The notes under the pieces are model-generated. The model searched no databases, had not been told where the DNA came from, and saw only the letters and a list, made by a program, of their open reading frames with translations. DNA of 64,000 nucleotides from Candidatus Sumerlaeota bacterium (GTDB lineage: Bacteria; Sumerlaeota; Sumerlaeia; Sumerlaeales; Sumerlaeaceae), in assembly GCA_012513815.1 (NCBI GenBank), contig JAAZBM010000010.1, positions 20,708 to 84,707 on the forward strand, written 5' to 3'. Position numbers and translations under genes: made by a program. This document shows, piece by piece, positions 10,362 through 18,520 of the stretch; the stretch's first letter is position 1, and the number at the start of each line of letters is the position of its first letter.

Positions 10362-11680
10362 TACTTCCGTTTTGTCAAGGGTTGATACTGCGTCAACGGA
10401 GCGCCGATATAAATCTGCCGCGGACGAGTCAAACGCGAATTCTGGTCATTGTAAAGCTCTTTCCACTGAGCGATCCAACCGGGCATACGACCAATCGCGA
10501 AAATCACCGTAAACATATTCGTCGGAATACCAATGGCACGCAGAATAATCCCGCTATAAAAGTCAACATTCGGATACAGTTTCCGCTCGATAAAATACGA
10601 ATCTTTCAACGCGAGCTCCTCAAGTTTCCGCGCGATATCAAGCAACGGATCCTGCACCTTCAGACGCTTAAACACACGGTCACAGCAAGTCTTCAGCAGC
10701 CGAGCACGCGGGTCATACTTCTTATAAACGCGATGACCGAAACCCATCAACCGGAAAGGCTCATTCTTATCCTTAGCCTTCTCGATACACTCCTGAGGCG
10801 ACAGACCGCCACGATGAATCGACTCAAGCATATCAATCACCGCCACATTCGCGCCGCCATGCAGCGGACCCCACAGAGCGCAAATCCCCGCCGAAACGGA
10901 AGCATACAAATTCGCCTGCGCCGAACCCACAATACGAACCGTCGTCGTCGAACAATTCTGCTCGTGATCCGCGTGGAGCGTCAGAATCAAATTCAGCGCC
11001 TCATCAATCTCATTTTCCGGAATATACTGCCGATAAGGCTCACTGAACATCATGTGCAAAAAGTTGCTGCAATAACGCAAACTCGGGTCCGGGAACATAT
11101 AAGGCAAACCCTGAGCAGCCCGGTGCGAATACGCCGCCAGAGTACGAACCTTACTCATCAGATTCGCTGCCGCCGTATCAATCGCAAGCGTCGGGTCCTT
11201 ATCAATCATTCGCTGAAACTGACGGTCATAGCAAAACAGAGAGTTCACCATCGCCGACAGAATCGCCATGGGGTGCGCCTTCGGAGGAAAACTGTCAAAA
11301 TGATGTTTCATGCTCTCGTGAATATTCGCGTTCTCCGTAAGCAGCATTCCAAAATTCAAACGCTCCTCAACCGTCGGCAACTTCCCATTCATCAGCAGCA
11401 TGGCCGTCTCGATAAAATCATGCGTCGCACTCAACTTTTCAATCGGAATACCGCGATAACGCAAAATCCCATTCTCACCATCAATATAAGAAATATCACT
11501 CTTACAAACCGCCGTGTTCGCCATGCCAGGGTCATAAACCAGATGACCCGTCTTCGCATAGAGATTCGACACATCAAAACCAACTTCACCCTCGGTCCCC
11601 ACAACGACTGGCAATTCAATACTGCGGCCATTATAAGTTAGAGTCGCTGTCTGCGGAACAGGCGTATTCTTCTTCTCCAT
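10361..11680 (-). CDS. gltA: Citrate synthase
   Basis: 439 residues from the ATG at 11680, chosen over a GTG at 11710 because GGAG lies nine bases before it. It condenses oxaloacetate and acetyl-CoA to citrate. The type II citrate synthase hallmarks are present: the N-terminal beta-rich part with GILRYRGIPIE, the HADHEQN region, GPLHGGAN, the catalytic MGFGHRVYK motif, and the C-terminal PNVDFYSGI with the catalytic Asp. First gene of a minus-strand operon with a glycosyltransferase and tadA. No other TCA-cycle gene is in the window. Confidence 0.96.
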   Translation of the reverse strand: MEKKNTPVPQTATLTYNGRSIELPVVVGTEGEVGFDVSNLYAKTGHLVYDPGMANTAVCKSDISYIDGENGILRYRGIPIEKLSATHDFIETAMLLMNGKLPTVEERLNFGMLLTENANIHESMKHHFDSFPPKAHPMAILSAMVNSLFCYDRQFQRMIDKDPTLAIDTAAANLMSKVRTLAAYSHRAAQGLPYMFPDPSLRYCSNFLHMMFSEPYRQYIPENEIDEALNLILTLHADHEQNCSTTTVRIVGSAQANLYASVSAGICALWGPLHGGANVAVIDMLESIHRGGLSPQECIEKAKDKNEPFRLMGFGHRVYKKYDPRARLLKTCCDRVFKRLKVQDPLLDIARKLEELALKDSYFIERKLYPNVDFYSGIILRAIGIPTNMFTVIFAIGRMPGWIAQWKELYNDQNSRLTRPRQIYIGAPLTQYQPLTKRK

Positions 11681-11808
11681 TTTCGAAGTCTCCTTAAATT
11701 TTCTTGACACTCAACATCCACGGCACACCACACGATGAACAGCATCTTGTAATTTCTATAAAACACTTACACGTTCTTTAACTTCAAAAGAGCGCAATTT
11801 TCTGAACG

Positions 11809-12939
11809 TCATTCCCATGAGGACGGAAAGTCAATTTGCCAAATCTTGCACAACTTCCGACACAATCGAGCGCGACAAGAATCAATCTCGGTCATCATCT
11901 TGTGCCTCACGGCAGCAGACTCATTCTTATGCGGGAACTCCATCCCCGCCTCCAGAGCTATATGACACGGAAAAACACGTATCGCCAAATAGTTCAGCAA
12001 CCGATGGTCAAGATTCTTGATGATACCATTCGAAACACCCAAACGCAACGCGAACAAATGCATCGCGCACTCCTGCCAATCAATCAAACGCGCGCTGCCA
12101 AGCAACGCCAACGACCGACAAATCTGATCTGACATCAGCGCATTCTCTGACTCCCACAGTGTCTCACGCCCAACACGTTCTTGCATCAGCAAAAGCTCAA
12201 GATAGCGATGCATGCTCATGACAATCTGCTCTTCCGACTTACCCATCGCCGACGTGTTCTCAATCACATAAACATTACTGCCCGGCCAACGATACTCCTT
12301 CAGCGTGACATTATAACGCTTCGCTATATCCTTAAAAGCACTCGTCCGATGCGTCGAAAGATAACCCGGCAAATGCACCAGAACACCAATCCGCAGACCG
12401 GTCCCGGCATCCTCCGGACGCGTCGTCAGATAACCAAGCTCTTCATCATAAGCGTACTTCGCGATGATGCGAGTCGAAAACTCATGCTCAAGTTTCAGGG
12501 CGCGACCAAGCGCAAGAAAAGGCTGGCAACCCGGCAAAACACTCGTGAATACAAAATGGTCACGGCCATTGACCACGATGTTCTCGCAGCCATCACCACT
12601 CGAAAACAAAACTTGATGCGGCTCCGCGCGAACAATGAGCTGATAAGGCAACTGAAAACTTTCCTCTAAAAAACGACGCTCCGTATAGTTCAAGTCACCC
12701 AAGCAAAACTCGACGCCGCGGTCATGCCAATAATCAGCGAACAAACCATTATCATACGCAGCCTGACGAGCCATATCCACAAGCTCCATCAGCGTCGCGG
12801 AATCCTCAGTGGAAGGAAAACGAAAATTCTCCGCGTTCCGCGAAAGACGAACATACGTCAGCAAAACAGCATCACTATCCGTCGAAGCCATCTGCCAAAC
12901 ATCATCGAGACTCGAAAACGGAGAACCCGAAGAGTTCAT
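11809..12939 (-). CDS. McsB-like protein-arginine kinase homologue, apparently inactive
   Basis: 376 residues, close to the usual 350-365 of McsB. The ATG at 12939 overlaps the stop of the upstream mcsA-like gene by one base, with AAGG before it. The guanido-phosphotransferase scaffold is recognisable: VRLSRN near residue 33, GYLTT, GTGLR and HLPG around 170-195, and SEEQIV. However, the catalytic residues are changed. The NEEDH acceptor-binding loop reads NGRDH (about 124-128). The CPTN cysteine loop reads RPED (about 174-177). The first nucleotide-binding Arg of SSRxR is Tyr, and the YGEGS loop is lost. The C-terminal RDxxRA phospho-arginine site is also absent. Family membership is well supported; loss of kinase activity is inferred. 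Confidence 0.85.
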   Translation of the reverse strand: MNSSGSPFSSLDDVWQMASTDSDAVLLTYVRLSRNAENFRFPSTEDSATLMELVDMARQAAYDNGLFADYWHDRGVEFCLGDLNYTERRFLEESFQLPYQLIVRAEPHQVLFSSGDGCENIVVNGRDHFVFTSVLPGCQPFLALGRALKLEHEFSTRIIAKYAYDEELGYLTTRPEDAGTGLRIGVLVHLPGYLSTHRTSAFKDIAKRYNVTLKEYRWPGSNVYVIENTSAMGKSEEQIVMSMHRYLELLLMQERVGRETLWESENALMSDQICRSLALLGSARLIDWQECAMHLFALRLGVSNGIIKNLDHRLLNYLAIRVFPCHIALEAGMEFPHKNESAAVRHKMMTEIDSCRARLCRKLCKIWQIDFPSSWE

Positions 12940-13541
12940 CACTTTAGCCTTTTTATCTGATCCCGCAACTTAGCCGCAGACAAATAATCCTCGGACCTCA
13001 CCGCCAAACGCAACTGCTTCCGCAAAGCATGCAAACGAGTGGTATGCAAAACACGATCACTGACCGACGCGCCATCCTGAGGACACATCCCAACATGACG
13101 GGCAACCTCATCACCGGGCCAAAGTGGAATATTCTCTAAACAAACATCCCGAAAAACACGATAGCAACGCGAGCAACCCAAACGACCGGTCTTCCGAAAC
13201 GAACGCAAAGTGGTCTTGCAATAAGGACAAGTGATATCCGCCATATCCGACTCTTCCAGATTGCCCACAACATTAGACGAATCCAGAGCTTGCGTTATCA
13301 TATCATCAAGACTGTCGCTCCCAAAAAACTCCCGAAGCAACTCGGACAATTCCTCCGGAGACAAACCCTGCGTCAACTTCGGCGAAATCTCCGAAGCGCA
13401 CGGCTCGCACAAAAAATGCTCATTCAAAACGCCACCGGCATCACTCATAAACGCGACTTTCACGGTCGCGGGATTACGGTGACAGTGACAACACAGGACG
13501 GCAGCATTGTCATCATCAAAACCATCATGACCAGACATCAT
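12939..13541 (-). CDS. McsA-like zinc-finger protein with UVR motif
   Basis: 200 residues. Paired CxxC motifs form zinc fingers: CCHCH near residue 17 with CEPC near 41, then CPYC near 106 with CSRC near 123. The C-terminus is a UVR motif (RLHALRKQLRLAVRSEDY followed by AAKLRDQIKRLK), as in McsA, where it contacts ClpC. In Firmicutes McsA activates the McsB kinase. Here it lies directly upstream of, and overlaps by one base, an McsB homologue that has lost its catalytic residues, so a kinase-independent adaptor role is plausible. Two adjacent ATGs (13541 and 13538) are both possible starts. Confidence 0.85.
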   Translation of the reverse strand: MMSGHDGFDDDNAAVLCCHCHRNPATVKVAFMSDAGGVLNEHFLCEPCASEISPKLTQGLSPEELSELLREFFGSDSLDDMITQALDSSNVVGNLEESDMADITCPYCKTTLRSFRKTGRLGCSRCYRVFRDVCLENIPLWPGDEVARHVGMCPQDGASVSDRVLHTTRLHALRKQLRLAVRSEDYLSAAKLRDQIKRLK

Positions 13542-13692
13542 TCAATACCATCCTTTACTAAAACTTCACTACTATCTACAAATTATAATACGCCACATTC
13601 GAGAATCCGACCACCGACTAAAAACACCAAAAACATAAACAATAGAAAAACACAGTAGTTTTTGTGAGTTTTATTATTCAGAATACAATTAA

Positions 13693-13779
13693 CCGATTTA
13701 TGATGGCGCACTTACTGACGAAGAAGTCGCCCAACTCACCAGAGGACTCACAAGTGTTGACGACTGGTCACTCATGTAA
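13693..13779 (+). pseudogene. C-terminal remnant of a LamG-type secreted protein
   Basis: The open frame reads PIYDGALTDEEVAQLTRG then LTSVDDWSLM before a TAA, with an in-frame stop directly upstream at 13690. It matches the LamG repeat end IAVYDGVMTDQEVADL and the final VNDWSLQ of the phosphatase gene just downstream. No start codon, ribosome binding site or upstream coding sequence is present. It is best read as the tail of a decayed or deleted paralogue that has kept its terminator. Confidence 0.65.
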
Positions 13780-13809
13780 TTTTATCTGACGACACAACCT
13801 TGATCAAGA

Positions 13810-13841
13810 AGCCCAACCATTTTGTGATAGTCGGGCTTTTT
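13810..13841 (+). terminator. Hairpin terminator after the LamG remnant
   Basis: AGCCCAAC pairs with GTCGGGCT with one A/C mismatch, followed by TTTTT. It lies 30 bases after the remnant stop codon and isolates the downstream phosphatase gene. Confidence 0.65.
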
Positions 13842-13949
13842 GTTTGCTCTCAAAAAACGAAAAAAGTAGAAACCTGAATAATTAATTAATATCGCTTGCA
13901 GTACCTCATATCACTATGGTTCATCCCAAATAGTCTATAGGGAATTAAA

Positions 13950-15863
13950 ATGAGAATCAAACAATTATATCTGTCGGCTCTGGTCATGGCTTCCGCTGCC
14001 CTTGCGGGAGCGATACCCACAATGACCGGGCAATGGAATTTCACAAACAGCAACCTCGACGCGACCGTCGGAACCGCAATGGCATACAGAGGAACAACAC
14101 AAAGCAACACATCATTCGGCAAGGCATCAACATTCGGCATGCCAAACGTCGAAGGTGTCGACAAAGTCGTCATGGCATTCCCCGCATGCAACAACTCACA
14201 GGGATACATTTTCCACCCCAACACATCCGCATCCGGCGGTAGTGACACTAACCAATACACAATCCTCATGGACATCGGATACAAAACAGTTCCATCAGGA
14301 TACGGAGCGCTTCTCCAGACAGACCCAAACAACAGCAACGACGCAGAATGCTTCTGCTACAACGGAGGAATCGGCATATCCGGACAATACGATGGAGAAT
14401 TACAGGAAGGTGCATGGCACAGAGTCGTATGGACAATGAACAACAGAGTTTTTAAGAAATACATCGACGGACAACTCGTCGGAACACAAAATCTGGACGG
14501 TTACGCGGATGACAGATGGTCAATGTACTCCGGGGCCTCCGGAACAGCACTCGTCTTCACCGACAACGACAACGAGACGGCCCCCGGCTACTGCTCGCAA
14601 ATCGCCGTATACGACGGAGTCATGACTGACCAAGAAGTCGCCGACCTCGGCGGACTCTATGTCTCGACTGTCAAGGTCAAAACACCCCCATATCTCCAAA
14701 ACATGAAGACAAACGAAATGACCATCATGTGGGAAACATCGACTGACAACGCCGCGACCGTCGAATATGGAACAACAACCGCCTATGGTCAAACCGCGAC
14801 GCCCACGGCCATCGCCTCCAAGGCCGCCACATACATCCACAAAGCGGTACTCACATCACTCACCCCCGACACACTCTACCACTACCGCGTCAAGAACGTC
14901 GGCGCTGACCCCGAATACACCGACGACGCGACGTTCAAAACAGCCCCCGACACCAACACCGGTGACTTCGCGTTCGCCTTCTGGAGCGACAGTCAGGGAG
15001 CAGTCAACGGCAGCAACGACCATCCGACAAACGACCTCTTCGACCACATGGCCGCACAGGGAATCGACTTTGCCGTCACAGCCGGTGACCTCTCCGAAGC
15101 AGGTGACTCATCTGCGCACGTTCGCAACTTCTTCCTCAACCGCACATGCGCGCACCTCGGAACAAAAGTCCCGTTCTTCATCGCATGGGGCAACCACGAC
15201 GCCTACAACACTGAGCCGCCGCAAGGTGAACTCAACTTCATCAGACAATGCGCCTCACTTCCATCCCAAGACCGCACGGACCAACCCGGCAAAGTCAACG
15301 CCGGTCGTGGCGGATTCAGCTACACATACAGAGGCGTATACTTCTGCTTTATCGACGACCTGCATCCGGACGACATCATTAACGGATGGCTCGATGCCGA
15401 ACTCGCGTCGGACGCATGCAAAAACGCGCGCATGCGCGTCTGCGTCGTACACCAGCCGCCCTACTGCGACATGTGGGTTGATGGAACACCATCATACCGC
15501 ACAAACCTCGTGCCCAAACTCGAAGCCAACAACTTCGTCCTGTGCCTCTCCGGACACACACACGAATACGAAAGAGGATTCCTCAACAACATCAACTACG
15601 TGATTTGTGGTGGAGCGAGCTGGCTCGACCTAACAGAACCCATCGTCAAAGATTGGGAACACATCACCGTTGGCGGAGCGCACAACATGGACGGAGCACC
15701 CAGAGCCGGACTCCTGCACGGATACACACTCTTCAACATCAGCGATGGAGTCGTCACAGCGCAATTCCACACCTTCTCATCGACGGGCGAGTACACTGGA
15801 ATCAAAGACAGCTTCATCATAAACCTTCCTGTTGCGGCTGTCAACGACTGGTCGCTGCAATAA
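13950..15863 (+). CDS. Secreted LamG - FN3 - metallophosphoesterase (purple-acid-phosphatase-like)
   Basis: 637 residues. A signal peptide covers residues 1-20. Residues 25-230 look like a LamG/concanavalin-like domain (NRVFKKYIDGQLVGTQNL, ending in IAVYDGVMTDQEVADL). An FN3-like domain typical of purple acid phosphatases follows from PPYLQNMKTNEMTIMWET to about residue 335. The metallophosphoesterase core is complete: FWSDSQG, AGDLSEAGD, WGNHDAY, VVHQPPYC and SGHTHEYERG supply the metal-binding Asp, Asn and His ligands. It probably removes phosphate from extracellular esters. AGGGAATTAAA precedes the ATG. A hairpin terminator follows 30 bases downstream. Confidence 0.87.
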   Translation: MRIKQLYLSALVMASAALAGAIPTMTGQWNFTNSNLDATVGTAMAYRGTTQSNTSFGKASTFGMPNVEGVDKVVMAFPACNNSQGYIFHPNTSASGGSDTNQYTILMDIGYKTVPSGYGALLQTDPNNSNDAECFCYNGGIGISGQYDGELQEGAWHRVVWTMNNRVFKKYIDGQLVGTQNLDGYADDRWSMYSGASGTALVFTDNDNETAPGYCSQIAVYDGVMTDQEVADLGGLYVSTVKVKTPPYLQNMKTNEMTIMWETSTDNAATVEYGTTTAYGQTATPTAIASKAATYIHKAVLTSLTPDTLYHYRVKNVGADPEYTDDATFKTAPDTNTGDFAFAFWSDSQGAVNGSNDHPTNDLFDHMAAQGIDFAVTAGDLSEAGDSSAHVRNFFLNRTCAHLGTKVPFFIAWGNHDAYNTEPPQGELNFIRQCASLPSQDRTDQPGKVNAGRGGFSYTYRGVYFCFIDDLHPDDIINGWLDAELASDACKNARMRVCVVHQPPYCDMWVDGTPSYRTNLVPKLEANNFVLCLSGHTHEYERGFLNNINYVICGGASWLDLTEPIVKDWEHITVGGAHNMDGAPRAGLLHGYTLFNISDGVVTAQFHTFSSTGEYTGIKDSFIINLPVAAVNDWSLQ

Positions 15864-15893
15864 GCAAACTGTTTAGAACAGAAACAAACAACA

Positions 15894-15934
15894 AACACCC
15901 CGATGTCGGAAATCAACGGCAGCGGGGTGTTTTT
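15894..15934 (+). terminator. Hairpin terminator after the phosphatase gene
   Basis: AACACCCCG pairs with CGGGGTGTT across a 20-base loop and is followed by a T-run. Confidence 0.85.
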
Positions 15935-15998
15935 CATCCTACAGACTTGTTGTCAATCGTAAATATTCATCAAACACAACGATAACATTTCTATACAA

Positions 15999-17048
15999 AT
16001 GAATATCCGCGCAAACATCTTTCTAACGATTGCGGTAGCAGCAACACTACTGCTGACGGCTTGTGCTGACAACAACAAAATAATCCTCCCAAACGACCCG
16101 ATTGGCCGACCCATCATCGGACTTATTCTCAAAAGCATCACAGCCACAACCACGCAGAGAATGTTGGTGAATACGGTCGAATACCAAAAGAAAAAGAACA
16201 CCTTCAACATCATCATCGAAGGCACTGTTACGCCTAATAGCGTCGCAAAACAGGAAGAACTCGTTCGAAAGATGATTGAGGCCGGTGTCGACGCGATTGT
16301 CATCGATCCCATCAACCGAACCACCGCACTAAAAGAACTCAAAAAAGCCATCGACAAAGGCATTCCCGTCGTCAACATTGACATCCCATTCGACAAAAAA
16401 ACCATGGAAGCGCTCGACATCGATATCCCATACATCGCGCCCGACAACGAGAAAGCAGCCGAAAACATCGCCGACTATGTCATATCCAAAATGGGAGACA
16501 GCAACGAACTCATCATCCTCGAAGGAATGCCACAAACGGCACTCGGAGAAGAGAGAACGAAAGGCTTTATCAAATCAATTGACAAAAACAACAAGACGCT
16601 CAACAGCATATACCTCGTGCCATGGTCGGATAACGAAATAAAAGAAATTCTCAAAAAAGCGCTGACGGCGCACCCAGGAACAAAAGCTGTCCTGACATGC
16701 ACCGACACAATTGCATTCTACGCGTGCCAAGCAATCAACGACCTCGGCCTCACCGGAAAAGTCCTCGTCGGAACAATCGGCTATCAGCACAAATCGATAC
16801 AGAGCCTCATCACCAAAGGCAAAGTAACAGCCGCCGCAAACCTTCACCATGACAAATACGGAATTGACGGAATCGAACTTGCCCTCAACCTGTTAGCCGA
16901 CCGCGAGCACTCACTCGACGACGTCAGGACATCGACAACCATCATCACCGCGAAAAACGCGCCGGTCATGTCGATGCAAACATCAGATGAGACCACAAAT
17001 CCTGACGACGAATCCAAAAACACGACACCATCAAAACGCAAAAACTAA
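15999..17048 (+). CDS. Periplasmic sugar-binding lipoprotein (RbsB-like)
   Basis: 349 residues. The N-terminus is a lipoprotein signal with lipobox LTAC (Cys21). The body is a type I periplasmic binding fold of the ribose/galactose class: VDAIVIDPINRTTALKEL, GIPVVNIDIPF, then IILEGMP, VLTCTDTIAFYACQAI and VLVGTIGYQ. It should bind a sugar or sugar-like ligand for an ABC importer or a sensor kinase. No permease, ATPase or kinase lies next to it, so it is an orphan. The C-terminal tail is polar and low in complexity. The ribosome binding site is weak. The 3' end overlaps the convergent GLUG gene by four bases. Confidence 0.85.
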   Translation: MNIRANIFLTIAVAATLLLTACADNNKIILPNDPIGRPIIGLILKSITATTTQRMLVNTVEYQKKKNTFNIIIEGTVTPNSVAKQEELVRKMIEAGVDAIVIDPINRTTALKELKKAIDKGIPVVNIDIPFDKKTMEALDIDIPYIAPDNEKAAENIADYVISKMGDSNELIILEGMPQTALGEERTKGFIKSIDKNNKTLNSIYLVPWSDNEIKEILKKALTAHPGTKAVLTCTDTIAFYACQAINDLGLTGKVLVGTIGYQHKSIQSLITKGKVTAAANLHHDKYGIDGIELALNLLADREHSLDDVRTSTTIITAKNAPVMSMQTSDETTNPDDESKNTTPSKRKN

Positions 17049-18409
17049 CGCCGACGAAAACGCGGATAAACGCTCCCTGACGCAAGCTCCCACACATCGG
17101 CAAAATCCCAACCCTTAAAAATCTCACGACGACTAAAAACGCGTGTTTCAAATCCCAAACCAGCATCGGAACGGCTTATACCGGAAACCTTTGTATCCCA
17201 AAAACAATTCGCCACACGTCCGATATTCAGCCCCGCGAAGCCACCCGTATAATCTCGGCCCTCAACCAAAACAGAAGCATAGCTGTTACTCACAGAACCA
17301 TTATTATAACCAACCAAACCGCCGACTTTCTGCTTGCCCAAAACCGTAGACCCTAATGCGTAACAATCGCGCACCACACCATTCTGATTCAAACCGACCA
17401 AACTCCCCACACTGTTGCTCCCCCAAAAACTGCTATTCTCAATTCCAAGATGACGAACCTCACCCGAAGAAACACACCCGAACAACCCGACACCGGTCAC
17501 AAATTCCGGCATCGAAATATGCACATTCGTGACGACCTTTCCATTACCATCGAAAAAGCCACAGAAACCTTGCCCTTGCATATTCGTGCCAATCGGCAAC
17601 AGCAACTGACGCACACGCACTGCCCGCCCTCGCGACGCCGACGCCGACTCCTCCGGCGACAACTTCTTCGTGACACTGCCATCAATATCACGCACCATCC
17701 GATAATGCTTGCCACGCGTCGCCTCATTCCCAAGCGTACACTGCGCCGACAACCACGCCAAATGCCCAAGCTCCTCGATAATATACGGGTCAGCCGCCGA
17801 ACCACTACCATGAATCGGCACAACAGCAGGCACAAAAATCGTCGATGGTGCTACCACCACCCGTGGCGCCACCCGCGGCCGCCGCTTCTTGACCAAAACG
17901 CCCGACGAAACCAGACTCCCTGTCGACACCACAGGCGCAACCGGAGCAACCTCCGCAGGCGGCGCGGCGATGGCAACCGTCGTCCCCGAAGACTCATGTT
18001 CAATCTGTTCCTCCGCGGACAAAATCGAACTAATCGTCGGAGTCGTCACCGTCGACGAAGAAACAACATCAGCCACCGGAGACTGCGCCCCATCAGGTCG
18101 AAGCGCGTCAACCAACTCCTGATTATGCGCGTTTCGCATTGCGCGCACATTACGGATGCCATCGAAAAATCCAACATTCCCCTCCGCCCGAGGTTCAACA
18201 ACCGACGGCGAAGTCCGTGACGTATTGGGAGACAAAAAATATACTGCCGCAGCAACAAGCACCGCTACCAAAACTATAAACGCGAGCGCCAACAAAACCC
18301 GAGACAAAGGACGTCGTGAAACTGAAGGTTCATCCTCTTCACAAACAGGACAAACCTCAAGACCATGATAATCAATCGGATACCAACACTTTTCACAAAA
18401 CCTTTTCAT
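17045..18409 (-). CDS. Zinc-ribbon, membrane-anchored GLUG protein
   Basis: About 454 residues from the ATG at 18409 (MKRFCEKCW). The N-terminus is a small zinc ribbon, CEKC then CPVC within 25 residues. One membrane span follows (about 38-60), then a long Pro/Val/Ala linker. From about residue 190 the C-terminal domain starts with GSGSAADPYIIEELGHLAWL, as in GLUG proteins, and ends in GLUG repeats (VGSLVGLNQNG, VGGLVGYNNG, TGGFAGLN). The inferred topology is a cytoplasmic ribbon and a periplasmic or surface repeat domain. It shares the GTGTQDDPCLI-like domain opening with the giant protein at 941-7294. Function unknown. Confidence 0.8.
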   Translation of the reverse strand: MKRFCEKCWYPIDYHGLEVCPVCEEDEPSVSRRPLSRVLLALAFIVLVAVLVAAAVYFLSPNTSRTSPSVVEPRAEGNVGFFDGIRNVRAMRNAHNQELVDALRPDGAQSPVADVVSSSTVTTPTISSILSAEEQIEHESSGTTVAIAAPPAEVAPVAPVVSTGSLVSSGVLVKKRRPRVAPRVVVAPSTIFVPAVVPIHGSGSAADPYIIEELGHLAWLSAQCTLGNEATRGKHYRMVRDIDGSVTKKLSPEESASASRGRAVRVRQLLLPIGTNMQGQGFCGFFDGNGKVVTNVHISMPEFVTGVGLFGCVSSGEVRHLGIENSSFWGSNSVGSLVGLNQNGVVRDCYALGSTVLGKQKVGGLVGYNNGSVSNSYASVLVEGRDYTGGFAGLNIGRVANCFWDTKVSGISRSDAGLGFETRVFSRREIFKGWDFADVWELASGSVYPRFRRR

Positions 18410-18520
18410 ACTATGACTTACAAAACAACAACAAACATTGTGTGTTTTCCAAAATGTTATTAATAGCATCATGTAATTTTTTAAAAAGATGTTATCGGAA
18501 TTTGCCAGTCGGAGGGCAAG

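Noticed and set aside
15999..17048. Reading the sugar-binding lipoprotein as part of a full ABC importer operon
   Set aside because: No permease or ATPase gene is adjacent; the neighbours are a phosphatase and a convergent GLUG gene.
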